Assembly (NCBI RefSeq): GCF_021390175.1 | Contig: NZ_CP090004.1 | Coordinates: 1,240,001-1,304,000 of the forward strand | Length of the DNA: 64,000 nt | Source: Flagellimonas sp. HMM57 | GTDB lineage: Bacteria > Bacteroidota > Bacteroidia > Flavobacteriales > Flavobacteriaceae | Direction of reading: 5' to 3' | Shown: piece after piece, positions 25,483-34,294 of the stretch | How positions within the stretch are numbered: the first letter of the stretch is position 1 | How the letters are laid out: every line of letters begins with the position of its first letter | Notes under the pieces: generated by a model | The model's input: the letters and a program-made list of their open reading frames with translations, nothing else | Told to the model about the DNA's origin: nothing | The model's database searches: none | Position numbers and translations under genes: made by a program

Positions 25483-26112
25483 ATGTTCAGATTCTTTAAA
25501 GCTCTTTTTGGCACAACCGAACAAATACTCCAAGAAACCGATATTATGAAAAAATTCCTTATCGTTGGCCTTGGAAACATTGGACCCAAATATGAAAAGA
25601 CCCGACACAACATTGGTTTTAAAGTATTGGATTTTCTAGCAGAGCAAGAAAGTTTTGTCTTTGAAAACCAAAAACTGGGAAGTGTAGGGACGTTTAAGCA
25701 TAAAGGTAAAAGTGTTTTGTGCTTAAAACCTTCAACCTATATGAACCTGAGTGGAAAGGCAGTAAAATATTGGATGGACAAGGAAAAAATAGCCTTGGAA
25801 AACATTCTTATTGTTACCGATGATATCAATCTTCCATTTGGTTCAATTAGATTAAAGACAAAAGGGAGTGATGGGGGACACAATGGCTTAAAGGATATTC
25901 AAAACACTTTGCAAACTTCAAAATACAACCGTTTTAGATTTGGAGTTGGCTCCGATTTTGGCAAGGGCAGACAGGTAGATTATGTTTTGGGCGAATGGAA
26001 TGTCGAAGAAACAAATTCATTAAAGGAACGATTGCCTAAATCAGCTGATTTAATACGTTCTTTTGTTTTTTCCGGTATTAATAATACCATGAACCAATTT
26101 AATGGTACCTGA
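25483..26112 (+). CDS. pth: Peptidyl-tRNA hydrolase
   Basis: Releases peptidyl groups from drop-off peptidyl-tRNA. The core begins at 'MKKFLIVGLGNIGPKYEKTRHNIGF' (about residue 22), with the catalytic His in TRHNIGF, then 'STYMNLSGKAV' and 'DDINLPFGSIRLK' with the active-site Asp, and 'GSDGGHNGLKDI'. The 21-residue N-terminal extension (MFRFFKALFG) is typical of flavobacterial Pth and supports the start at 25483 rather than the internal ATG. Its TGA stop overlaps nothing but abuts the stop of the convergent lipoprotein gene directly. Confidence 0.95.
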   Translation: MFRFFKALFGTTEQILQETDIMKKFLIVGLGNIGPKYEKTRHNIGFKVLDFLAEQESFVFENQKLGSVGTFKHKGKSVLCLKPSTYMNLSGKAVKYWMDKEKIALENILIVTDDINLPFGSIRLKTKGSDGGHNGLKDIQNTLQTSKYNRFRFGVGSDFGKGRQVDYVLGEWNVEETNSLKERLPKSADLIRSFVFSGINNTMNQFNGT

Positions 26113-26796
26113 TCAAAACACCTTAAATTCAAAAATTCCAGAGTCCGAGGTATTACCTTCAGAATCCGTAGTGACCACTCTCCAAAAGTAGACGGTATTG
26201 GACTCTACACTGGTATCGAGCTCCATTATATTTGCTGCTGTAGTTCCTAATATAGCAGTAGGTGGGTTTTCTTCGGAAAAGAAAATTTGAAAAGAAACTA
26301 TGTCATTATCTACATCTGCACCACGCCATGTTAAGGTAACTTCGTTAGAAAGATTTTTTACGGCAGTTGAACCAGAGACCGGGCTGACCAATTGGGCCGG
26401 AAATGGCGCATAGGTCGTTTGCGAACCTGCATTATAAAACAACCATGTTTCACTGGTAGTTTCATCCGATCTAGAATTAACGGAGGTTACAGACCATGAG
26501 AAAGGCGTGCCTTTCGCAATGGAAAGACTTGCCGATGTAGCAGCGGTAGTTATCTCCTGGGGAATATTGGATTCAAGATTTACTACATTCAACCTATAAG
26601 TATCCGTATTTTTTGAAGCTTGCCACTCAAAAGTTACTTGACTCAAAGCTTCATTGACACTAACCCCAGTAGTACATTCCGAATTTTCTTCAGGAAATAT
26701 CAGGTTTGCACCTTCGGGAATTGATGGGCCGTCATCATTGCCCCCACATGAAGAAACTAAAACAAGAACCATCACACTTAGAAAAATCTGTTTCAT
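26113..26796 (-). CDS. Surface lipoprotein with fibronectin-III-like domains
   Basis: A lipoprotein signal (MKQIFLSVMVLVLVSSC) gives a lipidated Cys17 followed by GGNDDG, an acidic start that in Bacteroidota is compatible with export to the outer leaflet (inference). The rest contains two Fn3-like domains, about residues 30-120 ('VTFEWQASKNTDTYRLNVVN', 'GTPFSWSVTSVNS') and 130-227 ('VTLTWRGADVDNDIVSFQIFF', 'NTVYFWRVVTTDSEGN'). It is the second gene of a two-gene operon: its ATG overlaps the protease stop by 4 bases (ATGA). It probably helps attach or present the protease or its substrate. It has no catalytic motif. Confidence 0.8.
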   Translation of the reverse strand: MKQIFLSVMVLVLVSSCGGNDDGPSIPEGANLIFPEENSECTTGVSVNEALSQVTFEWQASKNTDTYRLNVVNLESNIPQEITTAATSASLSIAKGTPFSWSVTSVNSRSDETTSETWLFYNAGSQTTYAPFPAQLVSPVSGSTAVKNLSNEVTLTWRGADVDNDIVSFQIFFSEENPPTAILGTTAANIMELDTSVESNTVYFWRVVTTDSEGNTSDSGIFEFKVF

Positions 26797-29700
26797 TCCT
26801 TAATTAATTTAATTGTTTCCCGAATCCCCGATCCAGCTATACTCAAATAATAAACTCCAGTGGACAAGGTCGAAAAATCCATCTCTACTTCATTTCCTTC
26901 AACTCTTTTTTTATCACGCAGCACTAACCGACCATTATCTGAAAAAACCTGAATATCAATCTCCCCCGTTAGGTCATTTAGAAATACTTTGGTAAGCTCA
27001 TCCACTGGGTTGGGATAAACAACAGGCTTTGATGAAAAGAAAAAAGTATTCTCATAACTTCCTTGACAAGGCAGATTACTAAAGACCCTCAATGTATTCA
27101 GTCCATTTTTTAAGTTCAATTGAACTTGTGTATTCCCAGTTTGCGTTACCACGCCGTTCAGTTCAATATTATAAAGACTTGCGCCATTTAAGGAAAGCGC
27201 AAGCAACCCAGAATCTGCAATTGCAGACACGCTCAAAAGCTCTGGCTCTGAAACGATGACATCAAAGCAAGTTTCATCATACGTGATAGAACCATCCGTT
27301 GCAGTTATGCATAAAGAATAATTCCCAGCAGTTAAGTTTTCAAAAACATGTTCATTCGTAAAGTCAATTGTAGTTGTGTTGCCGCCGCCATTTAATATGG
27401 CAGAATAGGTCAAAGAGGTATTTGAAGCTGATAATATTATTGAGCCATCATTGTTGCTTCTACAGGCTTCGCTTTGTATTTGGACGGTATAATTGTCTGC
27501 GGGCAATCTATTTATTGGACAACCCGTAGCATCAACTTCAACGCCAGCTGGTGTACCCAAACATAAATCATCACCGTCATCAAAAACACCATCTTCATCC
27601 TCATCTGGTCTAAATTGACCTTCGGCACAAACTTCCATAGAAAAAGATGTTAATGTACCTCCGTCACCATCAGCCAGGTCTTTAATTTCCAAAACCCATT
27701 CTCCTAAAACAGATTCTCCGTTGAAAGCTGACAAAGACCCTGATGGATTTACAGTTCCTGAAATTGCAGGGTTTCCAGAGCAAACGATGCTAGCTCCATC
27801 ATCATCAAAGGTTGCACTAACATTATTTAAATTTCCGCATACGTTAGAAATCAATGCCACTCGTGTACCTGCTGGTGAAATAAGCGTTATAATCAAATCT
27901 TCTAAAAAAGTATGCGATAGTTCCAGATTAATATTAACATCGGTAATGGTCAAATCTTCGACAAATTGAAGCGAAGTCGTTTCAGTTGGGGTGCCTACTG
28001 CAGCTATTGTCAATGGTAGGCTTCTAGATGAAAGGTTTTTACAATCGATTGTAGTAGTTGTAAAACTAAATGGAGTTCCAAAAGTTCCTACACCGCAATC
28101 ATTTCTTGGTCTTACCCTCCAAAAATAAGATGTTCCCGGGTCTAGACTTGCTGATTGAAAGAAGTTGAAAGGCACTGTTTCAGCAGTAATAATATTGGCA
28201 AATCCAACATCGGTAGCGATTTCAATATCATATTCTTTATAAAGCTCGTTCTCCTCCCATTCCAATCTTGGACCAACAGATGTACCAACTTCAGCATCCG
28301 TAGGAGCTAGTAGAATTATATCAGGAAAGTTTGTATCACCAACGGCAAGCGAAAGCGGTATGTTTTGAACCTCCGAAGCAGCAGTAGAAGTGATTGTAAT
28401 AGGATATGCCGCAGGAGCAACATTGTTGGTGTTGGATATGGTCAATTGTACATTGGTATTATCGGCGGAAGCCTGAGGGGGAACAAAGGAAGCCGTTAAT
28501 CCAGGAGGTAAATCCGCAGAAAATGTAGAGGTTTCGCTAAATCCTGAAAACGTTTGATACGTAAACGGAATAACAATGTCATTTGGCTGGCAACCATCAA
28601 ATGATAGATTTTGAAAGTCTAGTACCACATTGGATGTTTCAATAGAAAAGTTTGATGAATTGACTGCAAAGAAGACATTCTCACTAGCCTTTACCATAAT
28701 ACGTGCCGTAGTAGTAGTATTCCCAGGAATGAGAACATCCGCACTACCATCATTCAGTTCATCTTCTACAAGAGTAATTGGAAAGCTACTACCTCCGTCT
28801 ACGGACAGCAAAACATCAACTGTTTGGGCATCAATTGGCGAGCTATTCGTGTTAGCTACATCCCAAGTCACCTCCTGAATGGAGCCTGCTTTATAAACTT
28901 CGTTCGAAGTCTGTGAAGTGACCACAAAGGGTCCTGCAGAATTTATCACTTGAACATCGAGCAAATCCGAAACCACTTGCCCACCACCTGATGCATTGTC
29001 CCTAGCCGTAAAAGCAAAGCTTAGGGTTCGCTCTACTGTAGATACTGTTTCCCAAGCACTATTTAAAGTAGGATTCGTTTGGGTCAGATTTCCCTGCACT
29101 ACGCTTGACAATCTTGGAAAATAGCGTGATGGATCTGTAGTTGGGGGGAGAGATCTAAAATTTGCTCCGCTCGGATTTTCAGGTCCAAAATTGCCGACTG
29201 TAACGATTCCATTGTTTATTTGCTCCCAAGTATAGGTCAAGACATCACTCACATCGCTATCCGTAGCCGTACCTTCCAGAACAAAAGCAGTTCCCTTTGG
29301 AATAGCATAATCTCCCATTGGAGTTAAAACGGGTGGAGCATTGCTTAAATTAACAGTTTGTCCACAAGAAACTGTCTGCAAATATTCAGAAATCTGAAAA
29401 ATACTGTTATAATGAAAATAATCATCTCCGTTGGGAGCCACATTGTTTACCCCTGCAATTCCTGCATACCCCATAATCGTCGTTCCGCTTCCTGGTTCCG
29501 CCTGTACCCCTGTTCCTTCTCCTTGAAAAGACCAAGTATGATTGGCTCCAAATTGGTGCCCTAACTCATGGGAAACAAAGTCCAAATCAAACACATCGCC
29601 TTGTGGAATGGAGGTAGCCGAAAAAGCACTTCCTTTTATACCATTCCTACAAACTGTTCCGATATCCCCAGCATTACCACTGTTCTGAGAACTCAAATCA

Positions 29701-30593
29701 ACTTTATAAAAAAGATGGCCAACATCATAATTCGCCTCCCCTATAGTTTCGGTTATCGTGTTCTGTACTTCCCCATTTAAGACAGTATTAGGTGCTTGGC
29801 CATTTAAAAATGAACTGTAGGGGTCATTAGCCGCATCGGTAAAAATGATGAGGTCATTGTTAGGCACTAGTTCCAAAGTAACGCCCAAATCTGTTTCAAA
29901 AACTTCGTTTATACGGGTTAAGGTAGCATTGATCGCAGCAAGGGCACCAGCTACCGTACCGCCATGAAAATCCGTGTATTCTCCAGACGCTGAAACGGCA
30001 ATTCTAAACCTTCTTAGCTCTTGGTCGGCCACTAATGGGCTGATTGTCTTACCGACAAGTGAACTTGACTTTTCGGTATTACAAACAAAACCGTCCTTAC
30101 CGGCAGCACTTTCGCCTTTTTTATAGACAACGTACATGTCGCTTTTATTGGACAGTTGCTCCATGAATACAGTCTCATGAGTGTCCACATCAACAATCAT
30201 GCTTTGCAATCCTTTGGGTGAACTGCTTAGCCTCACCCTGTGTTTTCCATCTAAACTTAAACCTGAAAACGATTTTATATTCGGATATTTTTTTGCCAGA
30301 TCTGGATGAAAGACTGAAGTTTCCCTTAAAGCAAAAGACACTATTTCTCCATCATAGTTTGGAAGGTCAATAACCTGACTTTGGTTTTTAAAGGCAGGAA
30401 CAGATTTGATTTTTTGAGAAAAACTCTGGGTATCTAGTGTAAATACAGCTTCGGCTTTTCCTATACTTTGAATTGAAGGACTTTTGAAACTGGATTCTGC
30501 CGTTACGGATTTCCAGTAACCTTGTTGTGCGTAAGTGTAAAAGCAGGTAAAAAATATGGTTATTGCGAAAACAAGATGTAATTTAGCTTTCAT
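26793..30593 (-). CDS. Secreted metzincin (reprolysin-like) metalloprotease with P-domain and T9SS type A sorting domain
   Basis: About 1266 residues from the ATG at 30593; an ATG at 30605 is an alternative. The order is: signal peptide (MKAKLHLVFAITIFFTCF..AQ); propeptide (about 25-190); zinc protease domain with 'HELGHQFGANHTW' near residue 341, the HExxHxxGxxH metzincin motif, and a downstream Met-turn 'TIMGYAGIAG'; Ig/Fn3-like domains (about 400-840, 'YFWRVRPRNDCGVGTFG'); a proprotein-convertase P-domain (about 850-986, 'LIITLISPAGTRVALI', 'GEWVLEIKDLADGDGGTL'); an acidic Ca-type stretch (EDEDGVFDDGDD); and a T9SS type A sorting domain (last 75, 'VVYPNPVDELTKV', 'GVYYLSIA'). It is an extracellular protein-degrading enzyme of T9SS bacteria, coupled to a lipoprotein gene. 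Confidence 0.93.
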   Translation of the reverse strand: MKAKLHLVFAITIFFTCFYTYAQQGYWKSVTAESSFKSPSIQSIGKAEAVFTLDTQSFSQKIKSVPAFKNQSQVIDLPNYDGEIVSFALRETSVFHPDLAKKYPNIKSFSGLSLDGKHRVRLSSSPKGLQSMIVDVDTHETVFMEQLSNKSDMYVVYKKGESAAGKDGFVCNTEKSSSLVGKTISPLVADQELRRFRIAVSASGEYTDFHGGTVAGALAAINATLTRINEVFETDLGVTLELVPNNDLIIFTDAANDPYSSFLNGQAPNTVLNGEVQNTITETIGEANYDVGHLFYKVDLSSQNSGNAGDIGTVCRNGIKGSAFSATSIPQGDVFDLDFVSHELGHQFGANHTWSFQGEGTGVQAEPGSGTTIMGYAGIAGVNNVAPNGDDYFHYNSIFQISEYLQTVSCGQTVNLSNAPPVLTPMGDYAIPKGTAFVLEGTATDSDVSDVLTYTWEQINNGIVTVGNFGPENPSGANFRSLPPTTDPSRYFPRLSSVVQGNLTQTNPTLNSAWETVSTVERTLSFAFTARDNASGGGQVVSDLLDVQVINSAGPFVVTSQTSNEVYKAGSIQEVTWDVANTNSSPIDAQTVDVLLSVDGGSSFPITLVEDELNDGSADVLIPGNTTTTARIMVKASENVFFAVNSSNFSIETSNVVLDFQNLSFDGCQPNDIVIPFTYQTFSGFSETSTFSADLPPGLTASFVPPQASADNTNVQLTISNTNNVAPAAYPITITSTAASEVQNIPLSLAVGDTNFPDIILLAPTDAEVGTSVGPRLEWEENELYKEYDIEIATDVGFANIITAETVPFNFFQSASLDPGTSYFWRVRPRNDCGVGTFGTPFSFTTTTIDCKNLSSRSLPLTIAAVGTPTETTSLQFVEDLTITDVNINLELSHTFLEDLIITLISPAGTRVALISNVCGNLNNVSATFDDDGASIVCSGNPAISGTVNPSGSLSAFNGESVLGEWVLEIKDLADGDGGTLTSFSMEVCAEGQFRPDEDEDGVFDDGDDLCLGTPAGVEVDATGCPINRLPADNYTVQIQSEACRSNNDGSIILSASNTSLTYSAILNGGGNTTTIDFTNEHVFENLTAGNYSLCITATDGSITYDETCFDVIVSEPELLSVSAIADSGLLALSLNGASLYNIELNGVVTQTGNTQVQLNLKNGLNTLRVFSNLPCQGSYENTFFFSSKPVVYPNPVDELTKVFLNDLTGEIDIQVFSDNGRLVLRDKKRVEGNEVEMDFSTLSTGVYYLSIAGSGIRETIKLIKE

Positions 30594-30645
30594 AGATAAG
30601 GGCATAGTCAATTTCAAAAATAGCCTTTTTTATTTTCTTGGTTTA

Positions 30646-31575
30646 GTGGAAACATTTAAGGGTATCTCTCACTTTATAGACAATACATTTCAAACAGCTG
30701 TGACCATTGGCACTTTTGATGGAGTACACCTTGGTCATAGCAAGATATTGGAACGCCTCATAAATAATGCCAAAACTTCTGGTCTAAAAGCCACAGTACT
30801 TACATTTTTTCCGCATCCCAGAATGGTTTTACAAAAAGATACGGACATCAAGTTATTGAATACACTGGATGAAAAAATGGAAAAAATGGAAAGTCTAGGT
30901 CTTGATTACCTAATAGTACATCCATTCACCAAAGACTTTTCCAGGCTTTCCGCTACGGAATTCGTGCGGGATGTTTTGGTCAACCAGCTAAAAACAAAAA
31001 AAATCATTATTGGGTATGACCATAGGTTTGGCAGAAATCGTAATGCCAACATTCAAGATTTAATGACCTTTGGAAACACATTGGATTTTGAAGTGGAGGA
31101 AATCCCCGCACAGGAAATCGATGATGTCTCCGTTAGTTCAACAAAAATCAGGAATGCACTTTTGGAGGGTGATATAGAAACGGCAAATAGTTATCTAAAT
31201 TACCCTTACATGTTAACGGGTACCATAAAAAAAGGAAAAGGACTGGGAAAGCAATTTGGTTTTCCGACCGCTAACCTTCATATACCTGAAGCCTATAAGC
31301 TTATTCCAAAAAATGGTGTCTACGTTGCAAAGAGCACGTTAAATAACAAAGAATACTTTGGGATGATGAACATTGGGTTCAACCCGACCGTATCAGGTAC
31401 AGAAAAGAGTATCGAAATCAATTTTTTTGATTTTGAGGGAAGCCTTTACGATACAAAGATTCAAGTCAACATTCTACATCGCATTAGGGATGAGCATAAA
31501 TTCGATTCCGTTGAGGAACTAAGAAAACAACTTAAGAGGGACAGAGAAACTTCGTTAACCTTAATTTCCAAGTAA
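30646..31575 (+). CDS. ribF: Bifunctional riboflavin kinase/FAD synthetase
   Basis: Makes FMN and then FAD from riboflavin. The N-terminal FAD synthetase part has 'AVTIGTFDGVHLGHSKIL' (nucleotidyltransferase HxGH) near residue 20 and 'GYDHRFGRNR' near 125; 'VSSTKIRNALLEG' closes it. The C-terminal riboflavin kinase part has 'GTIKKGKGLGKQFGFPTANL' (about 190) and 'GMMNIGFNPTV'. The frame is open to 30556 inside the divergent protease gene, but the GTG at 30646 gives the family length (309 aa) and leaves 52 bases for two divergent promoters. It starts a long plus-strand housekeeping run. Confidence 0.95.
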   Translation: METFKGISHFIDNTFQTAVTIGTFDGVHLGHSKILERLINNAKTSGLKATVLTFFPHPRMVLQKDTDIKLLNTLDEKMEKMESLGLDYLIVHPFTKDFSRLSATEFVRDVLVNQLKTKKIIIGYDHRFGRNRNANIQDLMTFGNTLDFEVEEIPAQEIDDVSVSSTKIRNALLEGDIETANSYLNYPYMLTGTIKKGKGLGKQFGFPTANLHIPEAYKLIPKNGVYVAKSTLNNKEYFGMMNIGFNPTVSGTEKSIEINFFDFEGSLYDTKIQVNILHRIRDEHKFDSVEELRKQLKRDRETSLTLISK

Positions 31576-31576
31576 A

Positions 31577-32896
31577 GTGCTCAATCAATTTCTTTTTAAA
31601 AAAATCGACAATGCCCAACTTGTTATATTCAGGGTTTTTTATGGATTATTGGTAAGTGCGGAATGCTACGGTGCCATTATCACAGGTTGGGTAAGAAGAA
31701 CCATGGTAGAGCCCAAATTTACTTTTTCATTTATTGGGTTTGAATGGCTACAACCTTTACCGGGAAATTGGATGTATATCTATTTTGCAGCGATGGGCAC
31801 TTTGGGATTGTTGATTGCCTTAGGCTACAAATACCGTTTTAGTGCCTTTGCTTTTGCCGTACTATGGACAGGTGTTTATCTCATGCAAAAAACATCGTAC
31901 AACAATCATTACTATTTGCTCATGCTCTTAGGCTTTATCATGGCCTTTCTTCCTGCCAACCGTGACTTTTCAATCGATGCCAAACAAGACCCGGAATTCA
32001 AGTCACCGGTCATGTACAATTGGATTCGATGGATGATTATTTTGCAGTTGTTCATCGTATACACCTACGCATCTATTGCAAAGCTATATGGGGATTGGTT
32101 GGATTTCAGCATTATTGAAATCTTAATGAAATCCAAGCAAAACTATTATTTGATCGGAGATTTGTTACAAGAAAAGTGGATCCACAAAATAATAGCTGCT
32201 TTTGGAATTTTGTTCGACTTGCTTATTGTTCCTGCACTACTCTGGAAACCCACTCGAAAGATTGCCTTTATATTTTCAATATTTTTTCACCTGTTCAATA
32301 GCATCGTTTTTCAAATAGGCATCTTCCCCTATTTGTCATTGGCTTTCAATCTGTTCTTTTTCCCTCCTCAGACCATTAGAAATATATTTTTAAAGCAGAA
32401 AACAATTGTTATTGATAAAACATTGGTTGTTCCAAAAAGGGGAAAATTGATCTTGGCATGTTTGGGCATCTATTTCTTTATACAGTTGTTACTTCCGTTA
32501 AGGCACCACACTATTCCTGATGATGTACTCTGGACCGAGGAAGGCCACCGACTCAGCTGGCGTATGATGTTGCGTAGTCGTTCCGGCACGGCAAGGTTTA
32601 AAGTAGTCAATAAAGAGACAGGCAAAGAAACCTATATAAAACAAGATGACCATCTCACCAAAAAACAGAAAAGAAAAGTAGCCTGTTATCCAGATTTTTC
32701 GTGGCAATTTGCCCAATACCTAAAAAAGGAATATGCTGAAAAAGGTGAGGACATTCAGGTATTTCTCTTGGGCAAGGTCAAAGTAAACAATGGAAAGTAC
32801 CAAGAACTTATAGACCCAAAAGTAGATTTGACCAGCGTACCATGGAAGCATTTATCGCACAATGAATGGATACTACCCTCACAAAAGGAAGAATAA
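31577..32896 (+). CDS. HTTM domain protein, vitamin-K-dependent gamma-carboxylase-like
   Basis: 439 residues starting at a GTG one base after the ribF stop. Residues 10-280 hold several transmembrane helices in the HTTM arrangement ('LVIFRVFYGLLVSAECYGAI', 'YYLLMLLGFIMAFLPANRDFS', 'FHLFNSIVFQIGIFPYLSLAFN'). A C-terminal soluble region (about 320-439, 'EGHRLSWRMMLRSRSGTARF', 'DFSWQFAQYLKKEYAEKG') matches the gamma-carboxylase-like family. Bacterial members have no proven vitamin K substrate, so the reaction is unknown; a membrane redox or carboxylation role is inference from homology. Immediate coupling to ribF is notable. Confidence 0.82.
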   Translation: MLNQFLFKKIDNAQLVIFRVFYGLLVSAECYGAIITGWVRRTMVEPKFTFSFIGFEWLQPLPGNWMYIYFAAMGTLGLLIALGYKYRFSAFAFAVLWTGVYLMQKTSYNNHYYLLMLLGFIMAFLPANRDFSIDAKQDPEFKSPVMYNWIRWMIILQLFIVYTYASIAKLYGDWLDFSIIEILMKSKQNYYLIGDLLQEKWIHKIIAAFGILFDLLIVPALLWKPTRKIAFIFSIFFHLFNSIVFQIGIFPYLSLAFNLFFFPPQTIRNIFLKQKTIVIDKTLVVPKRGKLILACLGIYFFIQLLLPLRHHTIPDDVLWTEEGHRLSWRMMLRSRSGTARFKVVNKETGKETYIKQDDHLTKKQKRKVACYPDFSWQFAQYLKKEYAEKGEDIQVFLLGKVKVNNGKYQELIDPKVDLTSVPWKHLSHNEWILPSQKEE

Positions 32897-32928
32897 TTGG
32901 TCAACTTGCATAGATTGACTTAAATTTG
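32897..32928 (+). promoter_or_regulatory. serS promoter (TTGG ... TAAATTTG)
   Basis: TTGG at 32897-32900 and TAAATTTG at 32921-32928 are separated by 20 bases, matching the Bacteroidota -33/-7 pattern. The -7 box is followed 17 bases later by the serS ATG, so the leader is very short. Confidence 0.6.
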
Positions 32929-32945
32929 CCGCTCAAAACAAGGCG

Positions 32946-34217
32946 ATGCTTCAATTACACAAAATTAGAGAGGACAAAGACACTATAATCAACGCTTTAA
33001 AAAAGCGAAATATTGATGCAGAACCCGTATTGTCGGCCATTATCGATTTAGACGAAAAAAGACGTGCCATCCAGACCGAATTGGACAATACGTTGGCAAA
33101 ATCCAATAAACTTTCAAAAGAAATCGGAATGCTTTTCAAATCAGGAAAGGCAAAAGAAGCCACTGCGTTGAAAGAACAAACTACCGATTTTAAGGAAGCT
33201 TCAAAACAATTGGGAGAAGAACTTACTGCGACTTCTTCTGAGTTACAGGAATTACTGTATCAAATTCCCAACGTACCGCATGATTCTGTTCCAGCAGGAA
33301 ATTCTGATGAGGATAACGAAGAAATTTTTAAAGAGGGAGAGATTCCTAAACTAGGGGAAGGTGCCTTACCGCATTGGGAATTGGCTAAGAAATACGACAT
33401 CATCGACTTTGAACTTGGTGTAAAGGTCACCGGAGCCGGGTTTCCAATATATAAAGGAAAAGGTGCCCGTTTACAACGTGCGCTCATTGCCTATTTTTTA
33501 GATAAAAATACGGAGGCAGGATATACCGAACTTCAATTACCACTTGTGGTCAATGAAGCTTCGGGTTATGGAACAGGACAGTTGCCCGACAAAGAAGGAC
33601 AGATGTACCATGTACAGAATGATGACCTTTATCTGATTCCAACAGCAGAGGTACCCATTACGAACATTCATAGGGATGATATTGTTCCCCAAGAAAACTT
33701 TCCTATAAAGTATACCGGATATACGCCTTGTTTTAGAAGAGAAGCTGGGAGTTACGGAGCACATGTACGCGGACTTAACAGGCTACATCAATTTGATAAG
33801 GTAGAATTGGTGAGAATTGAAAAGCCTAATCATTCGTACCAAGCATTGGATGAGATGACAGAGCACGTCAAGGATATCCTTAGGGAACTCAAATTGCCTT
33901 ACCGTATTCTTCGTCTTTGCGGAGGTGATTTAGGCTTTACAGCTGCCCTAACATTTGATTTTGAGGTTTTTTCGACCGCGCAGGACCGATGGTTGGAAAT
34001 AAGTTCCGTATCCAATTTTGAAACCTTTCAGGCAAATCGGTTAAAACTTCGATTTAAGGATGAAAACGGCAAAAGTCAATTGGCCCATACCTTAAACGGC
34101 AGTTCTTTGGCATTGCCACGTGTTTTGGCGGGAATCTTGGAAAACTACCAAACAAAAGACGGTATCAAAATACCTGAAGTTTTGGTTCCCTATTGTGGTT
34201 TTGATATGATCAACTAG
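32946..34217 (+). CDS. serS: Serine-tRNA ligase
   Basis: Charges tRNA-Ser and tRNA-Sec. Residues 1-105 are the tRNA-binding coiled-coil arm (DLDEKRRAIQTELDNTLAKSN...). The class II catalytic core has 'YLIPTAEVPITN' (TxE serine-binding motif), motif 2 'FRREAGSYGAHVRGLNRLHQF' and motif 3 'LNGSSLALPRVLAGILENYQ'. Length 423 aa is normal. It sits in the conserved ribF-serS-TPR-DUF4286-rsmA-mgtE neighbourhood. Confidence 0.97.
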   Translation: MLQLHKIREDKDTIINALKKRNIDAEPVLSAIIDLDEKRRAIQTELDNTLAKSNKLSKEIGMLFKSGKAKEATALKEQTTDFKEASKQLGEELTATSSELQELLYQIPNVPHDSVPAGNSDEDNEEIFKEGEIPKLGEGALPHWELAKKYDIIDFELGVKVTGAGFPIYKGKGARLQRALIAYFLDKNTEAGYTELQLPLVVNEASGYGTGQLPDKEGQMYHVQNDDLYLIPTAEVPITNIHRDDIVPQENFPIKYTGYTPCFRREAGSYGAHVRGLNRLHQFDKVELVRIEKPNHSYQALDEMTEHVKDILRELKLPYRILRLCGGDLGFTAALTFDFEVFSTAQDRWLEISSVSNFETFQANRLKLRFKDENGKSQLAHTLNGSSLALPRVLAGILENYQTKDGIKIPEVLVPYCGFDMIN

Positions 34218-34294
34218 GCCCATAAAGCATTTATTTGGATTCACTTAACAGGATTCAGTGTTTTTCTGCGTTATATTTGAAATAAAAGATTGCA

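Noticed and set aside
26110..26115. TGATCA as a regulatory palindrome
   Set aside because: It is fully explained by the two abutting stop codons of convergent genes.
30556..30645. N-terminal extension of RibF to 30556
   Set aside because: It overlaps the divergent protease gene's start and adds 30 residues absent from the family; the GTG at 30646 precedes the conserved region at normal distance.
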